Assembly: GCF_949987515.2 (NCBI RefSeq)
Contig: NC_082692.2
Span: forward strand, 44,050,418-44,114,417
DNA: 64,000 bases
Direction: 5' to 3'
Source of the DNA: Delphinus delphis
Lineage: Eukaryota > Chordata > Mammalia > Artiodactyla > Delphinidae
Part shown: piece after piece, positions 58,285-64,000 of the stretch
Layout of the letters: every line of letters starts with the position of its first letter
Numbering within the stretch: the stretch's first letter is position 1
The notes under the pieces: model-generated
What the model saw: only the letters and a program-made list of their open reading frames with translations
The model's database searches: none
Told to the model about the DNA's origin: nothing
Program-made: the position numbers and the translations under genes

Positions 58285-60003
58285 ACCTGTAGGGAAGATG
58301 CTGAAATTTGGGGTCACAGTAGGTGTGACTTCAGCAGCAACCTCCTTTCCACAAAGATGGTAATGAAGCACATGTCAGAAGCAATGCATGGAGTACTGTT
58401 GCCCCTCCCCCTCCTTGCCAGTCCTGGATGTTATACTAAATGCTTTTGGAAGATGGTAATAAGAATAAAAGTGGTTACTAACTTTAAAAAAATACTGTTT
58501 CTAACTTTTTTCTAAAATCCTTTTAATTTCTCCCTAGACCTACCCCCGGTCAAATATTTGCCAGTGAAAATTTTACTATAGAAATTTACTTGTAAATTCC
58601 AAACAACCAACTTAGAACACATTTTCTCTTAAAAATGCTGTTTAAATAAAGATTAGATAACCCCGGTAGTACAAAGCTCTATGTTTAATTTTGAAAATGG
58701 TAAAACAACATTATTGCTGTACAACATACACTGACATTTTGGAGTCATTATCTAGAATAATTAAAATATATAACACTGGATCTATAAAAAATAAATTTTA
58801 ATAAATACATACAATAGGCATGTTCCTATTGGAAACACACTTTCCAAATCACATCCTCCCAACCACATACTTGCCTGCTGCTGTCACAGGGGGGCTGAGG
58901 AGCTTGGACCAGGCAGTAGAAGCACACCTGAGCATACAGGGTATGGGGGATGTAAATGTTAAGTACACAGAACCAAAGATGGGCAATGGAGTCAGGCCAC
59001 CATTCACCTAAAACCTACACCTCCAACTTCCCAGAAACACAAAGAGATAAGCTCCCTCTCCTCTTTCCATTCCCTTCCCTTCTACACACACACCCCCAAC
59101 CCCCCCCACACACCACATGCCCCTCTGGGGTGTGAGCAAACCCAAACTTCCCATCCCTTCCACTGCCGCTCCCACTCTGGACACAGACTAGAAATGAGGT
59201 CATAAAGCATCACCTCCTCCTCTGTCAGTCCTGATCCACAGCAGAAGTGATTGCCCCAGATGCCCACACACCCTCAGAAGGCAGGCCATGGGGAAGGGGC
59301 AAGAGTGGGAGTGGTCGGTGGCCCAGATCTGCCTGCCTGGAGCCTGAACCCTGTAGCTAACTAGGAAACAGCCAGGTATCCACACGCTGACCCAAAGCTG
59401 CAGCCAAACTGTCACTGAACCTTTCAAAATGGAGGAATATTTTAACTGCATGGTATGAATCCAATTTATATTATGCCTAATCTCTTTCTTAAAGCTCCAG
59501 AACAGTGATGAGCCTGCTGCATGCAATTTATCTTCACTGACATCCCACTGGTCCCCGAAGTCCATAAACATCAAATGCAACACTGAAAACTCAGCATCCC
59601 TTTCACTGCATGTCTAGAATGACACTACCACACTACTTCTGGCTCCCTGGTGCTTCACTTTTTCCACTCGTTTCTTCTACATTAATTTCCTTACTAATTC
59701 TCTCATAAGGCATGGCTTTTTCAATAAGTGGCTTAGACATAGCCAATGAAAGCACCTCTTCTATCTACCAGCGAGCAGAAAAGGAGACAGAGTGGTGTGG
59801 AGACGCAGAGATCAGGAGACCTCAATGCAGATCTTGCTTTTCCCTCTGCTGATCCCCACTTCCCTGGACTTCAGCTTTCTCCAGTATAAAATGAAAGGAA
59901 GGAAAATCAGCACACTCACTGTTTCTATCTTTTCTCTGTATCAACCACAAGCAATAGTAATTCTCAAAGATGGGCCGTTAAGAGAGCAGAATCAGGGTTA
60001 GAT
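58285..60003. other. Unassigned 1.7 kb
   Basis: Contains a C/CA-rich run at about 59085-59115. The 127-codon antisense frame at 59200-59583 has no recognised domain. No gene called. Confidence 0.45.
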
Positions 60004-60004
60004 G

Positions 60005-60514
60005 CAGAACTGCAGTAAGTCTCCTACATAGGAACAAGTGCCACTCCAAGAGCTCATTCTTAAGTCCAATTTGTTCGTAAATCCAACAAAGTTAGCCTAG
60101 GTACCCAACTAACACAATTGGCTATACAGTACTGTACTGTAATAGGTTTATAATACTATTCACATAAATAATACATAAAAAACAAACAAAAAATAAAGAA
60201 AACATTTTTAATCTTACAGTACAGTACCTTGAAAAGTACAGTAGTACCAGCTACATCACTGCTACTTTTATGCTTGCTTCTGGACATCCTGGGCTTGAAA
60301 TAAAGATACTGTACTCTATACACTACTGTACAGTAAAGTACACAAAAGCACAACCACCTGTAGAGGATGCATGCACGTGACAATGCACGCCAGACACGTG
60401 AACTAGCTTACGTGACTGGATATATGAACACACGTTTGCATCTTTGAAACGTGTGTTCGTATGAAAGTTCGCAACTTGAAGATTCGTATGCGGGGGACTT
60501 ACTGTACAGTTCTG
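60005..60514. mobile_element. Non-autonomous TIR DNA transposon (Tc1/mariner-like)
   Basis: Terminal inverted repeats: the left end reads CAGTAAGTCTCCTACATAGG (from 60013) and the right end, reverse-complemented, CAGTAAGTCCCCCGCATACG (from 60504). A further 8 bases outside (cagaactg at 60005, cagttctg ending at 60514) are also inverted copies, with TA between on the right side only. The interior has repeated TACTGTAC/GTACAGTA motifs and a perfect 12 bp hairpin (60426-60437 with 60447-60458). No transposase frame. Terminal style and size suggest a TcMar (Tigger-type) MITE; the family name is uncertain. Confidence 0.75.
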
Positions 60515-60515
60515 T

Positions 60516-61355
60516 TCACTGGTGGGGGGAGCGGTTAATGAGGGAAGAGAAAAACAAATCAAAACAGCTTAATCAACTCCCCAGATTGAAGGCATTCAAA
60601 ACTGAAAGCCACAGTTCCCAGTCCTGAGGGGGGAGCTTCACCTCAGACTCAAAGAATGGGCAACCAGGAATTTTCTGTTCACGTTCATTCCCAAAGTGAA
60701 GAATTAAAAGTACAAGAGAAATCTTCCATTTAACTAGAGATGGAAGAAGAAGCCTCAGAGGAGACGACATTTAGGCCTTTCTCAAGTTGTATAAGGCCAT
60801 CATTTAACCAAACACTGAAGAAATGCAGAGCTAGACATACAAGTACAGCACACAGCAATTAAGACAGAGAACAGTTTTAAAACCTCCCAAAAAAGGTCAT
60901 TTGCACACACTCGAAGGCACCAAGTTTACATATCATTAATGCATGTGAAGAAAGTAAAAAAGGTTTTAAATTATCAATTTCTTCCGAAGTTCTACTTCAG
61001 TCAATGTTACCAATAAACCTAGTCCCCCCAAATACTGCTAAATTCAGTACCATTAACAAAGAGTATAATCTTGAAGACCAGCACAAGTAATGAAAAGTAA
61101 AGGCAATCAACGATTACAGCCTATATCAAAAGTCCTGAAGGCATTTTCAAAAGGTTTTCAAAAGGAATCAATGAGAGTTCCATAAATAAATTAAAACTAC
61201 GAATATGGTGATCATCTCAAATAAAAAATGACGTGGATGCCAAAAACAGTAAATGGAAAGTATGTCAGAGAGTGATGTCAAGGAGAACCAGACAGATTAT
61301 CACATCAGAATAAAGTGATACGTCCACAACTCTACAAGAAAAATAAAAGACCACT
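60516..61355. other. Unassigned 0.8 kb
   Basis: No gene or repeat I can support. Confidence 0.5.
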
Positions 61356-61359
61356 GACT

Positions 61360-61450
61360 TCCTTATGTCGATCACCCTAAGGATCTAGCATACTTACTAT
61401 CACACAAGAAACACTCAATGAATGCTTTCTAAATGAATAAATGATTAATT
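61360..61450 (+). mobile_element. L2-type 3' tail
   Basis: 'gatctagcatacttacta' and 'acactcaatgaatgctttct' then AAATGAATAAATGA match an L2/MIR-style 3' end. Confidence 0.5.
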
Positions 61451-61454
61451 AATT

Positions 61455-62565
61455 CATTAAGGAAAGTATTATAGGATGAGGAGGCAATCATTCCTTTAAT
61501 TTATAAGCCCATCCAATACTAGCTAGTTAATATCAAGATCCAGGAATAGAAACCAGATCTCTACATTATTAGTCACTGCTTCCTTTATTGTGGAATTTCT
61601 AGAATTCAGACTGATTAGAATTTTTTAATTGGATCTATAACTCAAGAATCTACTCAGTCATGAATTAGGCAGTATCTTATAAACAGTTAATTGTTAATTG
61701 GCTTATATAATCCATATGATTTCTTTCTGATCTTGAAAACTTCTATTTCTGAAGCTTGTAATTAGATCCAATGATACCAATGTAGTAATATTAACCAAAT
61801 CCATCAGAATACAAAATTACTTAAATGGTGTCATGACATTATTTATCACTATCCATAACAGAATACATGCATCAGTCATTAAAAATATTTTGAAACAATA
61901 TTTAATAGCATTAGAAAATACCATGATATATTAAGTAGATAAGCAGGATACAGTTTTACATACATGGTCCAAATTTTTAAATGTTACATATTAAGGAGAA
62001 AAGAGAAATGGAAAAGGAGAGGAAATATATCAGAACATTAATTAGTATACTGGATAATGGAACTACAGATTATTTTTTGTTCCCATTTTGTCCATTTCTT
62101 TATTTTGCAAACATGCTGTCATAGATTTTTCTTCTCACATTCCACACAAAACTTACATAGTTCCTCCTTTTCCACTAATACAGAAATTATACCTTTAGTC
62201 AATGGGATAGTTTTTCTGTCTAAACATAAAACCCTATAATTTTAAGAGCTGCTTCAATTAACAATGGAAGTAAAAGATAACAGAGTTTTTCCCTCAGGTA
62301 CCTAAATCCCCAATAGCCAGCAAGAGAATTTTTCACTGAAGTTTATAGATTAAGGATAGCCCAAAACAAAGTTACACAAAAAAGGAAACTGTATTTATCT
62401 CCTTCCTAAATATAGACCTCTACCAATAATTCCAGGACATATTCAATAGCTGTTTACTTAAACTGAGACTATTCACCTCTCATCACATACATTACTTATA
62501 ATCTATACGTTAATAATAAACTGTGAATGCATATAAAGATGGGCCACAATTACCAAAAGTAGAGG
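61455..62565. other. Unassigned 1.1 kb
   Basis: AT-rich; no gene or confident repeat. Confidence 0.5.
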
Positions 62566-62569
62566 GCTC

Positions 62570-62755
62570 TGTGGACTGGCTGCCAGAATGCCAATCGGCC
62601 ACCCGTCAATGCAATCATGGGAACCTAGTTTCCTTGGCTACAAAATAAGGGAACTGACGCTTATGTTACCTATCTCAGAGAGGAGGCGTAAGAATGAAAT
62701 TGTAACATGTATATAAAAATACAAACAATATGCAAGGTGTTATAATTATGATCAT
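62570..62755 (+). mobile_element. MIR SINE
   Basis: 'gaacctagtttccttggct' then ACAAAATAAGG and 'gttacctatctcagagagg' follow the MIR core. Confidence 0.55.
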
Positions 62756-62802
62756 CGATCTAACTCAGAATTTCCTACACCGTGTTAAGATTGTCTCAAT
62801 CA

Positions 62803-62899
62803 ACAATGAAAACAGAACCATACAAAATCTATGGGATGCAGCAAAAGCAGTTCTTAGAGGGAAGTTCATAGCAATACAGGCCTTCCTCAAAAAACAAGC
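62803..62899 (+). mobile_element. Internal L1 ORF2 fragment, 97 bp, no 3' end
   Basis: Encodes NENRTIQNLWDAAKAVLRGK followed by FIAIQAFLKKQ and aligns with 31510-31608 of the long L1. It lacks an L1 3' UTR and poly(A) tail. An 11 bp direct repeat (tgtctcaatca) flanks it at 62792-62802 and 62900-62910. The 65-codon frame 62730-62927 that spans it is incidental. Confidence 0.9.
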
Positions 62900-62968
62900 T
62901 GTCTCAATCAGTCTTTACATTTGTTGAGCCATGCCTAAAAGTTATTTCTCACGACTGAAGCCTCAGAT

Positions 62969-63015
62969 TTGATAATATATTCATGGTATTGATAATATAT
63001 TTGATAATATATTCA
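62969..63015. repeat. Short tandem/interspersed AT repeat
   Basis: ttgataatatattca occurs at 62969-62983 and 63001-63015, and a shorter ttgataatatat at 62989-63000, so three units lie within 47 bp. Confidence 0.85.
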
Positions 63016-64000
63016 GAGTTCTTAAAAGCAGAGGATAAAATTTACAGCTTAACACTGATTACCTACAAACAAAATCTGTCTGGTTTAAAGTATTGATTAA
63101 ATCATTATGATAATACTCTTCCCACAATGCAAAGCAGGAAGTGCAAGGTCAGACTGTGCAGATGAAAAGGCAGGTGCAGAAAACCCTCCACCAACACTGC
63201 CCATCCTCACCCACAACACAGAGCCTCCTCCCACTGGTATCTGCCTCCCTTCAGAGGCCAGCCCCACTCCTTAGACTTTTGGATGCTCGGCTGGGTCCTC
63301 TCTGAGGCTCTGACTTACACTGCGTGGAGCTGGCCGTGCATCCTCACCCATCTCTGCTCTTCCAGAGGCTACAGCCCTGTAGCCTGGGTTCCTCTTCTTT
63401 CCACAGGCCCAAGTTCCTCTGAACATTTTTTAAGTATATGATCAATAACCTTAGAATTAAACCACATATTTCAATTTGATGAAGATCAATTTCTTGGCCC
63501 CAGTGCTTCCTCTCTGTCCAGCTTTCCTAAGGAAAGCTGATTAGAACATGTGATGGAGGCTTGGGGAGGGTGCAAGTGACACAGTAATTTGTGCAACTGA
63601 GCATGTAATCAATTAATTACTGATGAGAAATATGAGAAAGATGAGGTTGGGAACAATATTGCTTGAATGTTTTCAATGAAAGACTAATTACAAAAGTATT
63701 TTATTCTGTTTATTTTAATTCTACTGAAGCACAAATTTTAACTTCTATATAGTTTTCTAAATGGGAAAGCATGGAGATTAAGTACATCTGTTTTTCCACA
63801 AGAAATATAAAGCACCCTTGCATTTTGCTTTCTGTAATTTAGAATTCTTCAATCCTTCTTCTGTTCTTCAAAGAAAAGTATAAAGACTAAGATATCTGTA
63901 GTAACTAAGTTGTTCTAGCTTCTGAGATTGCTTGAAAGACACATTCAAGTAATACTACAAATGCCTTCATAACCATAAGCCCTCCCTTAAAAAGATTATA
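63016..64000. other. Unassigned 1 kb to window end
   Basis: No gene or confident repeat. A perfect 10 bp hairpin (cagctttcct / aggaaagctg) occurs at about 63519-63539. Confidence 0.5.

Noticed and set aside
59200..59583. 127-codon antisense frame
   Set aside because: No recognised family, no splice or conservation evidence available here, and length is not exceptional in 64 kb.
1..64000. Ruminant origin
   Set aside because: No BovB or Bov-tA element seen, while CHR-2 copies are numerous and well preserved.
1..64000. Bacterial, viral or plasmid DNA, or a defence or biosynthetic gene cluster
   Set aside because: No operon-like frames, ribosome binding sites or gene clusters; mammalian retrotransposons occur throughout the window, on both sides of every unassigned stretch.

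Overview
This is vertebrate nuclear DNA from a cetartiodactyl mammal, most likely a cetacean. The diagnostic signal is the CHR family of tRNA-derived SINEs. There are eight copies of the young, about 200 bp, poly(A)-tailed form (CHR-2 type), four of the longer AATAAA-tailed form (CHR-1 type) and three of a shorter CHR-related form. CHR SINEs are confined to Cetacea, Hippopotamidae and Ruminantia. I see no BovB LINE or Bov-tA SINE, which a ruminant window of this size should contain, and no pig-type PRE-1. The species cannot be named from this sequence.

I find no host protein-coding gene, no structural RNA gene, no CRISPR array and no bacterial-style operon. The open reading frames are short, and the longer ones are mostly pieces of LINE-1 or translations of SINEs. 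The window reads as intergenic or deep intronic DNA built by successive retrotransposition.

Layout. 1-8.5 kb: two 5'-truncated young L1s and an older L1, two of these three carrying CHR-2 insertions. 8.6-14.2 kb: CHR-1 and CHR-2 copies, short L1 3' ends, a MaLR-like LTR split by an L1, and an L1 3' UTR that is tandemly duplicated. 14.2-28.3 kb: more truncated L1s with clear target-site duplications (TSDs), five SINEs, old MIR and L1M relics, an AT-rich palindromic block and a MER5A-like DNA transposon. 29.2-34.8 kb: one nearly full-length L1 (about 5.6 kb) with recognisable ORF1 and ORF2, both broken. 35-47 kb: MIRs, a nested L1-in-L1, a short tandem duplication, and a site hit twice in succession (L1, then SINE). 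47-64 kb: mostly unassigned DNA with SINEs, a second MaLR-like LTR, an old L1 5' region, a Tc1/mariner-like TIR element and a 97 bp internal L1 fragment.

The elements do not form a pathway. The shared biology is target-primed reverse transcription. The L1 machinery supplied the reverse transcriptase and endonuclease, and the CHR SINEs (with Pol III-type A and B boxes) used it in trans, leaving poly(A) tails and 10-17 bp TSDs. The full-length-type L1 here is dead: it has stops, frameshifts and an Asp-to-His change in the endonuclease. I found no previously undescribed system. The observations most worth checking are the double-hit target, the tail-less internal L1 fragment, the TIR element and several structural oddities of L1 insertions.
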